The notes below the pieces were generated by a model that was given only the letters and a program-made list of their open reading frames with translations, was not told where the DNA came from and did no database searches. DNA of 64,000 bases from an uncultured SAR86 cluster bacterium (GTDB taxonomy: Bacteria; Pseudomonadota; Gammaproteobacteria; Magnimaribacterales; D2472): assembly GCA_902605165.1 (NCBI GenBank), contig CACLBJ010000001.1, forward strand, positions 62,001 through 126,000. Reading direction: 5' to 3'. The position numbers and the translations under genes are program-made. This document shows positions 31,770-41,608 of this stretch, one piece after another (positions within the stretch are counted from its first letter, which is position 1; each line of letters begins with the position of its first letter).

Positions 31770-32230
31770 TTGTGGTAAGACTTATTTTTTATAATTGTTA
31801 TAGATCTATAGAGCTGCTCAATAAGTAAAATCTTAAATAATTTATGAGGAAAAGTTAATGCAGAAAATGAAATTACATGATCTGATTTTTCTAGAAACGA
31901 TTCACTCAACCCATAAGATCCTCCAATAATAAAGCTACAGCTCTTTCCAGAGGTTAAGAATCTTTGAATAAGATCTGCAAATTGTAAACTATCGAGCTGT
32001 TTGCCTTTTCTATCAAAGGAAATTATTAATGAGTCTGGCTTAATTTTTTTAAAGATATTTTTTTCTTCATTATTTTGAACTTCTCTTATGTTTAAGTTTC
32101 TTCCTTGAGCAGGTTTAATATTTTTTATAGTTATGTTGGCAAATGACGAAATCTGTTTTAAATAAAAGTTTAAAGTCTCGTCCTCCCATTTAGTTAGCTT
32201 ATTAGATATTGATATAACTTCTAATCTCAT
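31766..32230 (-). CDS. rlmH: 23S rRNA (pseudouridine(1915)-N3)-methyltransferase RlmH
   Basis: RlmH is a SPOUT-class methyltransferase acting on helix 69 of 23S rRNA, the region modified by RluD. It shows LIISFDRKGKQLDSLQFA, SFIIGGSYGLSESFLEKSDHVISFSALTFPHKLFKILLIEQLYR and a C-terminal SYHK, all characteristic. Length 154 matches E. coli RlmH (155). It overlaps rsfS and mrdA by 4 bases each. Confidence 0.96.
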   Translation of the reverse strand: MRLEVISISNKLTKWEDETLNFYLKQISSFANITIKNIKPAQGRNLNIREVQNNEEKNIFKKIKPDSLIISFDRKGKQLDSLQFADLIQRFLTSGKSCSFIIGGSYGLSESFLEKSDHVISFSALTFPHKLFKILLIEQLYRSITIIKNKSYHK

Positions 32231-32574
32231 AAATTAGAATTTAAAGTGGCATCCTCATACCCCCATAGTGTTTCTAAATCATAGTAAACGCGAGTTTCAT
32301 TATTCATTATATTTATCACTAGATCTTCGCAATCGATTAAGATCCAGTCTGAAGTATCCTGTCCCTCAACTCCTAAAACTAAAATATTATTACTTTTAAG
32401 ATCTTCAACAACTCTATCTGATAGTGCTTTTGCATGCCTTGATGAGGTAGCTGATGCAATAATCATTTCATCTGCAAACGAAGAAATCTTCCTCAAATCG
32501 ATGCATATAATATCTTTAGCTTTTAATTCCTCAAGGGAGTTTATGCAGAGTTTTTTTAACGAAGTTTTTGCCAA
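32227..32574 (-). CDS. rsfS: Ribosome silencing factor RsfS
   Basis: RsfS binds L14 of the 50S subunit and blocks subunit joining in starvation. Family segments are KAKDIICIDLRKISSFADEMIIASATSSRHAKALSDRV and GQDTSDWILIDCEDLVINIMNNETRVYYDLETLWG. Length 115 is normal. It leads the rsfS-rlmH-mrdA-rodA-mltB-dacA string. nadD, which often precedes it, is replaced by a divergent membrane-protein gene. Confidence 0.95.
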   Translation of the reverse strand: MAKTSLKKLCINSLEELKAKDIICIDLRKISSFADEMIIASATSSRHAKALSDRVVEDLKSNNILVLGVEGQDTSDWILIDCEDLVINIMNNETRVYYDLETLWGYEDATLNSNL

Positions 32575-32635
32575 GTTGTTTTTGCTTTTAATACATTAAG
32601 TATATGATAAAAAAAGAAATTATTATTAATTAATT

Positions 32636-33049
32636 ATGCAAAAATATTTGTCAGAAAATCTTGTTGATATATTCTTTATTCTTGGGATCAGCTCCATTGC
32701 AATATTAGTAATAAGTGCTCTTTCAATAGGATACTTTATAAAAAAAATACCGTATGACTATTTTTTAAATGACAAAAGAGGCATACCTGATTACAAGAAT
32801 AAAAATCCTGTTTTTTGGATAATTACATTGACAGTAAAGAATATCATTGGTTATTGCTTGATTATGGGTGGTATTTTAATGCTTGTTCTTCCTGGTCAGG
32901 GGTTACTTACGATTTTGGTTGGACTTATGTTAAGTGACTATCCAGGAAAATTTAGGTTGGAAAAAAGAATTATTAAAACAAATCTGATTTTAAAAACAAT
33001 AAATTGGTACAGAATCAAATCAAATATACCGCCAATAATCTTCAAATAA
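32636..33049 (+). CDS. Small membrane protein with PGPGW-like motif
   Basis: This 137-residue protein has an N-terminal helix (FILGISSIAILVISALSIGYFI) and a second hydrophobic region around NIIGYCLIMGGILMLVLPGQGLLTILVGLML. The LPGQG turn followed by SDYPGKFRLEKRII resembles the PGPGW family of small transmembrane proteins of unknown function. It is divergent from rsfS with a 61-base spacer. No strong Shine-Dalgarno sequence precedes it. Its function is unknown. Confidence 0.65.
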   Translation: MQKYLSENLVDIFFILGISSIAILVISALSIGYFIKKIPYDYFLNDKRGIPDYKNKNPVFWIITLTVKNIIGYCLIMGGILMLVLPGQGLLTILVGLMLSDYPGKFRLEKRIIKTNLILKTINWYRIKSNIPPIIFK

Positions 33050-33054
33050 TTCTT

Positions 33055-33118
33055 TTGTTAGAGCTATCTCAAGGTGTATTATTCGATTTATTAATTTATA
33101 AAGCTTTATTAGTGGAGG
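33055..33118 (+). promoter_or_regulatory. Putative promoter and strong ribosome-binding site of the MDR reductase gene
   Basis: TTGTTA (33055-33060), 16 bases, TATTAT (33077-33082) forms a good sigma-70 promoter. It is followed by a roughly 37-base leader with GGAGG at 33114-33118, seven bases before the ATG. Such a strong Shine-Dalgarno is unusual in this window, where most genes have none visible. Confidence 0.6.
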
Positions 33119-33125
33119 ACTAAAG

Positions 33126-34130
33126 ATGTCAGTAACAAATACAAAATGGGTTTTAAAAGAAAGGCCTCGAGGTCTTGTTAAAAATGAAGATTTTGAGCTT
33201 ATAAAAGAAGAACTAAGAGATATTCAGGACGGGGAAGTTCTAATAGAAAATCAATATTTATCTTTTGATCCAACTCAGAGAATGTGGTTAACGGATTTGC
33301 CTGGGTATTTGCCTCCAGTTCAAATTGATGAAGTTGTTAGATCGGGTGGGATTGGAAAGATTGTTGAATCAAAAAATGAGAGTTTTTCTGAAGGCGATTT
33401 AGTCAGCGGCATGATTGGATGGCAAACTCATAACATTCCTTCAGTAAATGACTTAAAGACAATGCGCAAAGTGCCTGACGTTCTACCCATACCTACTATG
33501 TTAAATATCTTTGGGTCAACAGGAATTACTGCCTACTTTGGCTTACTAGATGTCGGCAATCCTCAACCTGGTGAAACTGTTGTTGTCTCTGGAGCAGCTG
33601 GAGCCACGGGAGCTATGGTTTGTCAGATTGCAAAAATCAAGGGATGTCATGTAATTGGAATTGCTGGTGGAGATGAAAAATGTTCATGGTTAAAAGAATG
33701 TGGAGTAGATGATGTAATTGACTATAAAAATTCTAACGTTGCTGAAGAGTTAACTAAGCTAGCTAAGGATGGAATAGATATTTATTTTGATAATGTAGGC
33801 GGACCTATTTTAGAGTCAGTACTTTTTTTAATTAATATAAATGCAAGAATTATCTGTTGTGGAAGTATCTCAAATTACACAGGAGAGCAAATGCCTGTAG
33901 GACCAAGAAATCTGACTATGTTAATAGTAAAAAGAGCTAAAATGCAGGGGTTTTTAGTTCTGGATTACTATGGGCGATCAAGTGAAGCAATTGACGATAT
34001 CTCTAAATGGGCGATGGAAGGAAAAATTAAACATCGAGAGGATATCCAAGAGGGAATTGAAAACTGTCCTGAAACTCTAAATAGATTATTTACAGGGCAA
34101 AATCAAGGAAAACAAATGCTAAAGATCTAA
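33126..34130 (+). CDS. NADP-dependent medium-chain oxidoreductase (CurA/prostaglandin-reductase-like)
   Basis: This is a zinc-free MDR enzyme of the leukotriene B4 dehydrogenase / alkenal-reductase type. Visible landmarks are FDPTQRMWLTD, RSGGIGKIVESKNESFSEGDLVSGMIGWQ, the nucleotide loop VVSGAAGATGAMVCQIAKIKG, VDDVIDYKN, IYFDNVGGPILESVL and RIICCGSISNYTG. Length 334 is normal. It probably reduces an alpha,beta-unsaturated carbonyl with NADPH. It has its own promoter and Shine-Dalgarno, and its stop abuts the convergent next gene with no gap. Confidence 0.92.
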   Translation: MSVTNTKWVLKERPRGLVKNEDFELIKEELRDIQDGEVLIENQYLSFDPTQRMWLTDLPGYLPPVQIDEVVRSGGIGKIVESKNESFSEGDLVSGMIGWQTHNIPSVNDLKTMRKVPDVLPIPTMLNIFGSTGITAYFGLLDVGNPQPGETVVVSGAAGATGAMVCQIAKIKGCHVIGIAGGDEKCSWLKECGVDDVIDYKNSNVAEELTKLAKDGIDIYFDNVGGPILESVLFLININARIICCGSISNYTGEQMPVGPRNLTMLIVKRAKMQGFLVLDYYGRSSEAIDDISKWAMEGKIKHREDIQEGIENCPETLNRLFTGQNQGKQMLKI

Positions 34131-34721
34131 TCAGGTCTTCCTGATTGATTCAAGAATCTTTGATAGTATTTTAAATCTTTGATCAGCGTCAAATGCTGTC
34201 AGTAGTGTTTGTTTTTCATCCGCTGTTAGTGGAATTAGGTTCCCTAAGTGATAAGACACTGAGTCGGCAGAGTCTAAATCAATATTAAGTTGCAGTGTTT
34301 TAATTTCTGGATGCTCCTTAAGCTTGACTAAAACTTCTATGAGATCTGGATACTTTGCCAAGAGAGATTGATCGTCAACTTCGGGTTCAGTTAATGGTAG
34401 AACCTCACCGAGATAGGATTTATCTTCAAGTTGGATTATATTATTTAAAGAAACTTTTGATTCAGCTTTAACTGTTATTCCTAATAATCCATTAGGTAAA
34501 TTATTGAAATCTACAATCTGTACTGATGTTCCGACCTTCTCTATACCAAAATCAAAATCATCAAATTTATCTGATTTGTAAGAAATAACAAAATTTGAAG
34601 CATTAGACATACATTGCTTGACCATATTTAGATATCGAGGTTCAAAGATTTGCAAACCTTGAATTGTTCCTGGGAGAACAACTAATTTTAAGGGAAAGAT
34701 TGGTAGATTAATTGGCTTCAA
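34131..34721 (-). CDS. Lon N-terminal (substrate-binding) domain protein
   Basis: This protein of 196 residues consists of the LON substrate-binding domain only: INLPIFPLKLVVLPGTIQGLQIFEPRYLNMVKQCM at the start, then GTSVQIVDFNNLPNGLLGITVKAESKV. The ATPase and protease domains of Lon are absent. Such solo proteins are widespread in proteobacteria and their function is poorly known. It overlaps mpl by 14 bases and follows it on the same transcript. Confidence 0.88.
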   Translation of the reverse strand: MKPINLPIFPLKLVVLPGTIQGLQIFEPRYLNMVKQCMSNASNFVISYKSDKFDDFDFGIEKVGTSVQIVDFNNLPNGLLGITVKAESKVSLNNIIQLEDKSYLGEVLPLTEPEVDDQSLLAKYPDLIEVLVKLKEHPEIKTLQLNIDLDSADSVSYHLGNLIPLTADEKQTLLTAFDADQRFKILSKILESIRKT

Positions 34722-36018
34722 TGATTTCTCTTAATGGTTCAAAGATATTTTTACTATTTTTATTGGTCATTATTAAAATGATATCAAAATATGAGTAAAT
34801 TTTTGAGGCCGATTTAATCAAGTCATCATGGGAATTATAAATATTCCCCTTACAATTTTTAAGTATAGATTTATGATCCAGCCATAAAATCTCACTATCT
34901 AGATTATCAATAGAAAACAGTTCTTCTCCATGAAAACCTTCTGACATTGTATTAGACCCAAGCTCTATGATGTTTAGTATTTTTTTTCCGCTATATTTTT
35001 CTTCAACTGCTTCAATAGTAGATTTTATGGCTGTTGGATGATGCGCAAAGTCATCCAGTATTGTTATTCCTTTGAAAGTTCCCTTCTCTTCAAGCCTGCG
35101 AAGCACGCCACTAAAATCTTTCAGCCCGTCATAAGCAGCATCAAGATTAATTCCATAAGAAGAAGCAGAAATGATTGCTGCAGCTGCATTTAGTTTGTTA
35201 TGAGAACCATAAAAAGGTAAATCATTTATACATACTGATTTCCCATCAAATTTAATCATTGAAGAAGACGGATCAAAGCTAGCTAAGCTGGAATCACCAT
35301 TAATTTCAATAATATTTGCCCAACACCCCTCATTGATAACATCTAATGCATTTTTATCATGATTAAATAAAATGATTTTCCCACTGCTCGGTATAATTTT
35401 TAATAAATGATGAAATTGTTTTTTTATCTCATCTAAATCGTTAAATATATCTGCGTGATCAAACTCAATATTATTTATCATAAGAATATTTGGAGAGTAA
35501 TGTATAAATTTTGATCTCTTGTCAAAAAATGCAGAATCATATTCATCAGCCTCAATTATGAATATTTCATCACTGCCTATTTTTGCTGAGAATGAGAAAT
35601 CAGGTGATATGCCTCCAATGAGATAACCTACATCCTTACCGATAGACTTAAAAATTTTTGCAATCATGAAGGATGTTGTTGTTTTTCCGTGAGTCCCAGA
35701 AACAGCTATTACAAATCTATCCTTGATGATTTCACCAAGGATCTCGGGCCCAGATTTATAAGGAAGGTTTTTGTTTAAGATTTCTTCAACACATTCATTT
35801 CCACGAGAAAGTGCATTCCCAATTACATATAAATCAGCTTCAGGCAGCGAGGATGGTTCAAATCCTTTTGTTAATTCAATATCTAATTCTCTTAGTTGAT
35901 CTGACATTGGAGGATAAAAATTGTTATCTGATCCACTAACCTTATGACCGGACTCAATTAAAATTCGAGCCAATCCTCCCATAAATGTTCCGCAGATTCC
36001 TAAGATATGAATTTTCAT
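34708..36018 (-). CDS. mpl: Murein peptide ligase Mpl
   Basis: Mpl attaches the recycled tripeptide L-Ala-gamma-D-Glu-meso-DAP to UDP-MurNAc in peptidoglycan recycling. It is a Mur ligase relative: N-terminal KIHILGICGTFMGGLARI, ATP loop SGTHGKTTTSFMI, central EADEYDSAFFDKRSKF, and C-terminal ILDDFAHHPTAI. These match Mpl and not MurC (ICGTFMGG). Length 436 is normal. It is divergent from the phosphofructokinase gene. Confidence 0.95.
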   Translation of the reverse strand: MKIHILGICGTFMGGLARILIESGHKVSGSDNNFYPPMSDQLRELDIELTKGFEPSSLPEADLYVIGNALSRGNECVEEILNKNLPYKSGPEILGEIIKDRFVIAVSGTHGKTTTSFMIAKIFKSIGKDVGYLIGGISPDFSFSAKIGSDEIFIIEADEYDSAFFDKRSKFIHYSPNILMINNIEFDHADIFNDLDEIKKQFHHLLKIIPSSGKIILFNHDKNALDVINEGCWANIIEINGDSSLASFDPSSSMIKFDGKSVCINDLPFYGSHNKLNAAAAIISASSYGINLDAAYDGLKDFSGVLRRLEEKGTFKGITILDDFAHHPTAIKSTIEAVEEKYSGKKILNIIELGSNTMSEGFHGEELFSIDNLDSEILWLDHKSILKNCKGNIYNSHDDLIKSASKIYSYFDIILIMTNKNSKNIFEPLREIIEAN

Positions 36019-36075
36019 AAATACTTTTAATAATTAGAACATTTTTGCTAGCATAGTTAAATCTTTACTTAAGCT

Positions 36076-37329
36076 ATGAAAAAAAATGCTTTTTATGCTC
36101 AATCCGGTGGTGTAACTTCTGTTATTAATGCAACTGCTGCTGCAGTAATTCAGGAAGCAAGGAAATTCCCAAATCAAATAAATAAAGTTTATGCAGGAAA
36201 AAATGGAATACTTGGAGCACTGCGCGAGAACCTTATTGACACCTCTAAAGAATCAAAAAAACTAATTAATTCATTATATTGTAGGCCAGGTGGTGTATTT
36301 GGATCATGCAGATACAAACTTAGAAGCTTTGATGAAAATGCAAAAGAATATAAAAGACTTATAGAGGTTTTTAAAGCTCATGATATTGGTTACTTTTTTT
36401 ATAATGGAGGAAATGATTCTGCAGATACTGCATACAAAGTATCTCAAATAAGTAAAACTCTTGACTATGATTTGACCTGTATTGCAATACCCAAAACAGT
36501 TGATAATGATTTAGCAGTTACAGATACGTGTCCAGGATTTGGGTCAGTTGCAAAATATGTTTCGATATCGACTCAAGAAGCAAGTCTTGATGTTCAATCA
36601 ATGATGGAGAGTTCTACAAAAGTCTTCATCCTCGAAGTAATGGGAAGACATGCTGGGTGGATTGCTGGATCTTCAGCTCTTGCAAAACAAGATAAGTCTG
36701 ATGCACCTCACATAATTCTTCTTCCGGAGATTACTTTTAATCAAACTGTTTTCTTAAAAAAAGTAAAAGATACTGTGGATAAATTAGGTTACTGCGTTGT
36801 TGTAGCTTCAGAGGGAGTAAAAAATAATAAAAATAAGTTTCTTGCTGAAACTGATATAAAAGATGCTTTTGGACATGCTCAACTTGGTGGAGTTGCACCT
36901 TATTTAGCAAATCTTATTTCACAAAAACTAAAACTTAAAAATCATTGGGCAGTAGCTGATTATCTTCAAAGAAGTGCGAGACATATTTCTTCAAAAGTTG
37001 ATTTAGAACATGCTGTGGCGGTTGGAAGATATGCAGTTAAATATGCAGTTAAAGGAATGAATGGTGTCATGCCAGTAATAAAAAGAAAGAAGGCTTCGAA
37101 ATATTCTTGGAAAATAGTTCCCGCAAAACTTTCTAAAATAGCAAATGTAGAAAAGAAACTACCGAAAAGCTTTATTACAAAAGATGGCTTTGGTATAACT
37201 AAGAAAGGTTTAGATTATTTTAGTCCTTTGATTCAAGGAGAAGGACCTGTAGATTATAAAAATGGTCTTCCAAAGCTAGAAAGGCCAAAATTAATCCTTG
37301 CTAAGAAAAAACTTCCTAATTGGAAGTAG
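36076..37329 (+). CDS. 6-phosphofructokinase, pyrophosphate-dependent type
   Basis: This enzyme interconverts fructose 6-phosphate and fructose 1,6-bisphosphate. The donor-site residues point to PPi, not ATP: the loop reads GGNDSADTA (Asp where ATP enzymes have Gly104) and the second motif reads PKTVDND (Lys where ATP enzymes have Gly). [12 protein letters not shown] opens the protein, and [10 protein letters not shown] is the sugar-phosphate site. Length 417 fits the PPi-dependent group. A reversible PPi enzyme could serve both glycolysis and gluconeogenesis. It converges on parC with a 14-base overlap. Confidence 0.9.
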   Translation: MKKNAFYAQSGGVTSVINATAAAVIQEARKFPNQINKVYAGKNGILGALRENLIDTSKESKKLINSLYCRPGGVFGSCRYKLRSFDENAKEYKRLIEVFKAHDIGYFFYNGGNDSADTAYKVSQISKTLDYDLTCIAIPKTVDNDLAVTDTCPGFGSVAKYVSISTQEASLDVQSMMESSTKVFILEVMGRHAGWIAGSSALAKQDKSDAPHIILLPEITFNQTVFLKKVKDTVDKLGYCVVVASEGVKNNKNKFLAETDIKDAFGHAQLGGVAPYLANLISQKLKLKNHWAVADYLQRSARHISSKVDLEHAVAVGRYAVKYAVKGMNGVMPVIKRKKASKYSWKIVPAKLSKIANVEKKLPKSFITKDGFGITKKGLDYFSPLIQGEGPVDYKNGLPKLERPKLILAKKKLPNWK

Positions 37330-39568
37330 ATCCAGGCCTTTCAACTGTTATTGATAAAACCCTTTTATAACCCTGAGGTAAAGATCTTCCTCTTTTTGCT
37401 CGCTCAAGTTTAAATCCTTCAAGTTCTTTAGATGAAAACGCTCTAATATTTCCATTGTCTCTTTGAATATTTAATTTAGATCCTTCACTAAATGGTTTAA
37501 CAATAGTTAATCTTTCCTTCTTTTCAACAAACTGTTTTTTAGGAATATTTATTATTTTAGTGCCTTTACCTTTTGCTAGAATGGTCAGCTCATCCAAATT
37601 AAAAATTAATAACTTCCCAAAGTTTGTAACAGCGGCTATATATTTATCATCTTGCATAATTTTTTCACAAGGAAGAATCTCAGCACCCTCAGGAACCTTC
37701 ATAAAGGCTTTACCTGTTTTCTTATTGGAGATCATATCCTCAAAGTTTGCGAGGAATCCGTATCCAGAGGTGTTAGAAATTAGAAACTTATCCTCACCTT
37801 TCCCAATGGCAACACTCATAAATTCAACTCCTGAACTAGAGGTAACTCTTCCCGTTAAAGGTTCGCCCAGACCTCTAGCAGAAGGTAGTGTATGCGCAGG
37901 CAATGTATATGTTTTTCCAAGAGCATCAATAAATACACAGGATTGATTATTTCTTCCTCGGCTAAAGTCTTTTAATTTGTCCTCACCTCTGTAGGAAAGA
38001 GTTGATGGATCTATTTCATGACCTTTGGCACTTCTAATCCAGCCTGCATTTGAAAGGACAATTGTTACAGGATCAGATGTAATGGTATCCTCCTCAGAGA
38101 ACATCTTTGCACTTGAAGACTCAATGATAGGAGAGTTCCTTCCATCTCCAAAATTTTCTTTTATTTCTTTTAACTCATTTTTAATAAAAGTTTTCAACCT
38201 TGCCTTTGAATTAAGAATCTTTTCAAGTTCTTTTTTCTCTTTTTTAAGAGCATCTCTTTCTTCTTCTAGTTTAATTTGTTCAAGTTTTGCAAGCTGTCTA
38301 AGCTTTATATCTAATATTGCATTAGCTTGTATATCAGATATTTTAAATTTTTTAGTGAGTTCTTTTTTAGGTTCATCTGACTGTCTAATGATCTTAATAA
38401 CTTTATCTAGGTCAAGATAAACAATTAATAAACCCTCTAATATATGTAATCTATCATCTACTTGATCAAGTCTATGTTCGAGTTTCCTAATTACTGTTGT
38501 TTTTCTAAATGCTACCCAGTCGCTTAGAAGATCTTTTATTGAATAAACCTTAGGTGACCCCTTTAAAGAAATTAAATTAAAGTTACCCCTATAATTTTTC
38601 TGCAAGTCTGTTGATGCATATAAATGATTCATAAGATCCTCTGCATTAACTCGATTTGATTTTAAGCTTATTACTAATCTTGTTGGTTCCTCATGATCGC
38701 CCTCATCCCTTAGGTCAACAATCATTGGGAGTTTTTTATTTATCATTTGATTGGAGATTTGCTCTAAAACTTTTGAACCAGACGCTTGATGTGGAAGGTC
38801 AGTTACAATTATGTCGTTACCTTCTTTTTTCCAAGCACACTTCATTTTGAAAGCACCTCTTCCAGTGCTATACATTTCATTTAACTCTTCTGGAGATGCA
38901 ACAATTGGAGCTTTGTTAGAAAAATCTGGTCCCTTTATATATTTAAGAATCTGATCAACGGAAGTCTTTGGGTTTTCTAAAACATGAATAGTTGCATCAA
39001 TTACCTCTGTCATATTATGTGAAGGGATATCTGTAGCCATTCCAACAGCTATACCTGTAGTTCCATTGAGTAAAATGGATGGTATTTTTGCTGGAAAGAT
39101 AATTGGTTCAAGAAGTGATCCATCAAAATTTGGCTGCCAATCTACTGTTCCTTGTTTTAACTCATTTATTAGAAGATCTGAAAATTTTGTTAGTTTTGAT
39201 TCCGTGTATCTCATTGCTGCGAAAGATTTAGGATCATCTTGCGATCCCCAATTTCCTTGGCCATCTACAAATGGATATCTGAATGAAAAATCTTGCGCCA
39301 TTAAAACCATGGCTTCATAAGCAGCACTATCGCCATGAGGATGAAATTTACCTATTACATCTCCAACAGTTCTTGCAGATTTCTTATACCTTGATGATGC
39401 ATTCAGTCCAAGTTCTGACATTGCATATAAGATCCTTCTTTGAACTGGCTTCAGTCCATCTCCAATATTAGGTAAAGCTCGGTCTAAAATGACATACATC
39501 GAATAATTGAGATATGCATTTTCTGCATATTTTTTAATGCTTTGTTTATCTAAATTTTCTTTAGTCAT
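37316..39568 (-). CDS. parC: DNA topoisomerase IV subunit A
   Basis: ParC cleaves and rejoins DNA for decatenation of daughter chromosomes. It has [17 protein letters not shown], the quinolone-region [30 protein letters not shown], and the catalytic Tyr in [12 protein letters not shown] long coiled coil ([20 protein letters not shown]) and C-terminal beta-pinwheel blades follow. The [20 protein letters not shown] segment with Asp-Pro-Lys is ParC-like. Length 750 matches E. coli ParC. Its ATG overlaps the parE stop (TAATG). Confidence 0.95.
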   Translation of the reverse strand: MTKENLDKQSIKKYAENAYLNYSMYVILDRALPNIGDGLKPVQRRILYAMSELGLNASSRYKKSARTVGDVIGKFHPHGDSAAYEAMVLMAQDFSFRYPFVDGQGNWGSQDDPKSFAAMRYTESKLTKFSDLLINELKQGTVDWQPNFDGSLLEPIIFPAKIPSILLNGTTGIAVGMATDIPSHNMTEVIDATIHVLENPKTSVDQILKYIKGPDFSNKAPIVASPEELNEMYSTGRGAFKMKCAWKKEGNDIIVTDLPHQASGSKVLEQISNQMINKKLPMIVDLRDEGDHEEPTRLVISLKSNRVNAEDLMNHLYASTDLQKNYRGNFNLISLKGSPKVYSIKDLLSDWVAFRKTTVIRKLEHRLDQVDDRLHILEGLLIVYLDLDKVIKIIRQSDEPKKELTKKFKISDIQANAILDIKLRQLAKLEQIKLEEERDALKKEKKELEKILNSKARLKTFIKNELKEIKENFGDGRNSPIIESSSAKMFSEEDTITSDPVTIVLSNAGWIRSAKGHEIDPSTLSYRGEDKLKDFSRGRNNQSCVFIDALGKTYTLPAHTLPSARGLGEPLTGRVTSSSGVEFMSVAIGKGEDKFLISNTSGYGFLANFEDMISNKKTGKAFMKVPEGAEILPCEKIMQDDKYIAAVTNFGKLLIFNLDELTILAKGKGTKIINIPKKQFVEKKERLTIVKPFSEGSKLNIQRDNGNIRAFSSKELEGFKLERAKRGRSLPQGYKRVLSITVERPGSTSN

Positions 39569-41460
39569 TAAATCTCCGCTAAGTTGCCTTTCTTTTCAAG
39601 CCATTCTTTTCTATCTGGAGCTCTCTTTTTAGAAAGCAGCAAATCAAATACAGAATTTGCATTATCAGAACTACTTAAAGTTAGTTGAACCAGTCTTCTT
39701 GAATCAGGTTTCATAACTGTCTCTCTTAATTGAGAAGGATTCATTTCCCCAAGTCCTTTGAATCTTTGGATATCTATCTTAATTTTGGAGTTTTGTTTTT
39801 TAATTTTTTTAACGATAGATTCTTTTTCATTTTCATCGAGGGCATAAAAAACTTCTTTTGCAGCATCAATCCTATATAGCGGAGGCATTGAAACAAAGAT
39901 TTTTCCAGAGGTTACTAAATTCTTATAGTGTCTTAGAAATAATGCACATAATAAAGTCGCTATGTGCAGCCCATCTGAATCGGCATCAGCAAGAATACAA
40001 ATCTTCCCATATCTTAGGTTAGAAACATCTTCATCTCCGGGTAAAGATCCAATTGCAGTAGCAAGATCTTTAATTTCTTGAGATTTAATTATATCTGCAC
40101 TTTCTAAATCCCAGGTATTAAGAATTTTTCCTCTCAAAGGCATGATTGCCTGAAATCTTCTATCTCGGGCTTGTTTTGCTGAGCCTCCCGCTGAATCTCC
40201 CTCAACTAAAAACAACTCGCTCTCTTCAATGTTATTACAGTTACAGTCAGAAAGCTTTCCAGGAAGAGCTGGGCCTTTGAATGTTTTCTTTCTATCAACT
40301 TTTGTTGCGCTTTTAATCCTCTTTTGAGCGGCAGCAATAGCAAGATCTGCAATTTTTTCACCCTCTTCTGTATGTTGATTAAGCCAGATACTTAGAGAAT
40401 CTTTCGTTGAGGAAGAAACAAAGCTCATATGATCTTTAGAATCAAGCCTCTCTTTAGTTTGACCTGCGAACTGAGGATTCTTCAACTTCGAAGAAATGAC
40501 AAAAATACAATTAGCAAGAATATCATCGGAGTTAATTTTTATACCTTTTGGAATTAAATTCCTGTAATCACAGAATTCTTTTATTGCTTCGAGAAGACCA
40601 GATTTAAAACCATTTAAATGAGAGCCACCTAATGCAGTTGGAATTAAATTTACAAAGGTTTCTTTAAGTAAATTATTTGATACCTCTTCAGTCCAATTAA
40701 TTGCAACATCCAACGCTTGATCATCAGAAGTTTTAGAAAGAATAATAGTTTCATCAAGAAGTGTTTCATTGCAGCCTGAAAACTCATCGAGGTAGTCGCT
40801 TAGTCCCTCATCAAAAATCCATTTAATTCTCTCATTCTTTTTTTCATCAAAGTAGTCTATTTGAAGTCCTGGGCAAAGAACTGCCTTAGCCTTTAATAGA
40901 TGTTTTAAGCTCTTTTTGTTTATATTTAATGTTTCGAAGTATTGTTTATCTGGATAAAATCTAATCGAGGTTCCTGAGTTCGTAGCTCCAACATCGCCGA
41001 TTGGTTTTAAATCATTGTCTTTTTCTCCGGCAGAAAAATTTATTTCATACTCTTGTGAGTCGCGTTTAATTTTTACATTGAGTTTGGTAGATAAAGCATT
41101 TACTACAGAGACTCCAACACCATGAAGTCCTCCGGAAAAACCATAATCTTCTCCAGAGAACTTTGCCCCAGCATGTAACTTACACATAATTAATTCAACG
41201 CCTGTAAGCTTGTGCTCAGGGTGAACATCAACAGGCATACCTCTACCATTGTCTGAAACTTCAACGCTATTATCCTTGTAAAGATTTACTTTAATGCGTT
41301 TACAGTAACCTGATAAAGCTTCATCTACAGAGTTATCTAGCACTTCTTGAATAAGGTGATTTGGGCAAGAGGTATCTGTATACATACCTGGTCTTTTTTT
41401 GACGGGATCGAGCCCCGACAAAACCTCAATTGCTTTTGAATCGTAAGCCTTTTTTGACAA
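39568..41460 (-). CDS. parE: DNA topoisomerase IV subunit B
   Basis: ParE is the ATPase subunit of topoisomerase IV. The GHKL fold shows [29 protein letters not shown] and [15 protein letters not shown]. The TOPRIM domain shows [19 protein letters not shown] and [13 protein letters not shown]. At 630 residues and with [12 protein letters not shown] it is ParE and not GyrB. It is transcribed ahead of parC; its start lies in the 148-base spacer shared with divergent tolC. Confidence 0.95.
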   Translation of the reverse strand: MSKKAYDSKAIEVLSGLDPVKKRPGMYTDTSCPNHLIQEVLDNSVDEALSGYCKRIKVNLYKDNSVEVSDNGRGMPVDVHPEHKLTGVELIMCKLHAGAKFSGEDYGFSGGLHGVGVSVVNALSTKLNVKIKRDSQEYEINFSAGEKDNDLKPIGDVGATNSGTSIRFYPDKQYFETLNINKKSLKHLLKAKAVLCPGLQIDYFDEKKNERIKWIFDEGLSDYLDEFSGCNETLLDETIILSKTSDDQALDVAINWTEEVSNNLLKETFVNLIPTALGGSHLNGFKSGLLEAIKEFCDYRNLIPKGIKINSDDILANCIFVISSKLKNPQFAGQTKERLDSKDHMSFVSSSTKDSLSIWLNQHTEEGEKIADLAIAAAQKRIKSATKVDRKKTFKGPALPGKLSDCNCNNIEESELFLVEGDSAGGSAKQARDRRFQAIMPLRGKILNTWDLESADIIKSQEIKDLATAIGSLPGDEDVSNLRYGKICILADADSDGLHIATLLCALFLRHYKNLVTSGKIFVSMPPLYRIDAAKEVFYALDENEKESIVKKIKKQNSKIKIDIQRFKGLGEMNPSQLRETVMKPDSRRLVQLTLSSSDNANSVFDLLLSKKRAPDRKEWLEKKGNLAEI

Positions 41461-41545
41461 TGTTAGATACCTTTATAAGCGTTGCAACTATTTTACTCTA
41501 AGCTTAAGCAATATAAAGAAAATAATTCCTTAATGTAAAGTTTAC

Positions 41546-41588
41546 TTGACACTTTATATTGACACAGATAGCATAAAGGTTGTTTAAT
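41546..41588 (+). promoter_or_regulatory. Two overlapping putative promoters of tolC
   Basis: TTGACA occurs twice. The first (41546-41551) is 17 bases from TAGCAT (41569-41574). The second (41559-41564) is 18 bases from TTTAAT (41583-41588). Both point toward tolC, 20-34 bases upstream of its ATG. The rest of the 148-base parE-tolC spacer is AT-rich, with no other strong signal. Confidence 0.6.
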
Positions 41589-41608
41589 GCAACCCAATTA
41601 TTATTGTT

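Noticed and set aside
38025-38420. 131-residue plus-strand ORF opposite parC
   Set aside because: Antisense shadow of the ParC coiled-coil region; low complexity Ser/Phe-rich.
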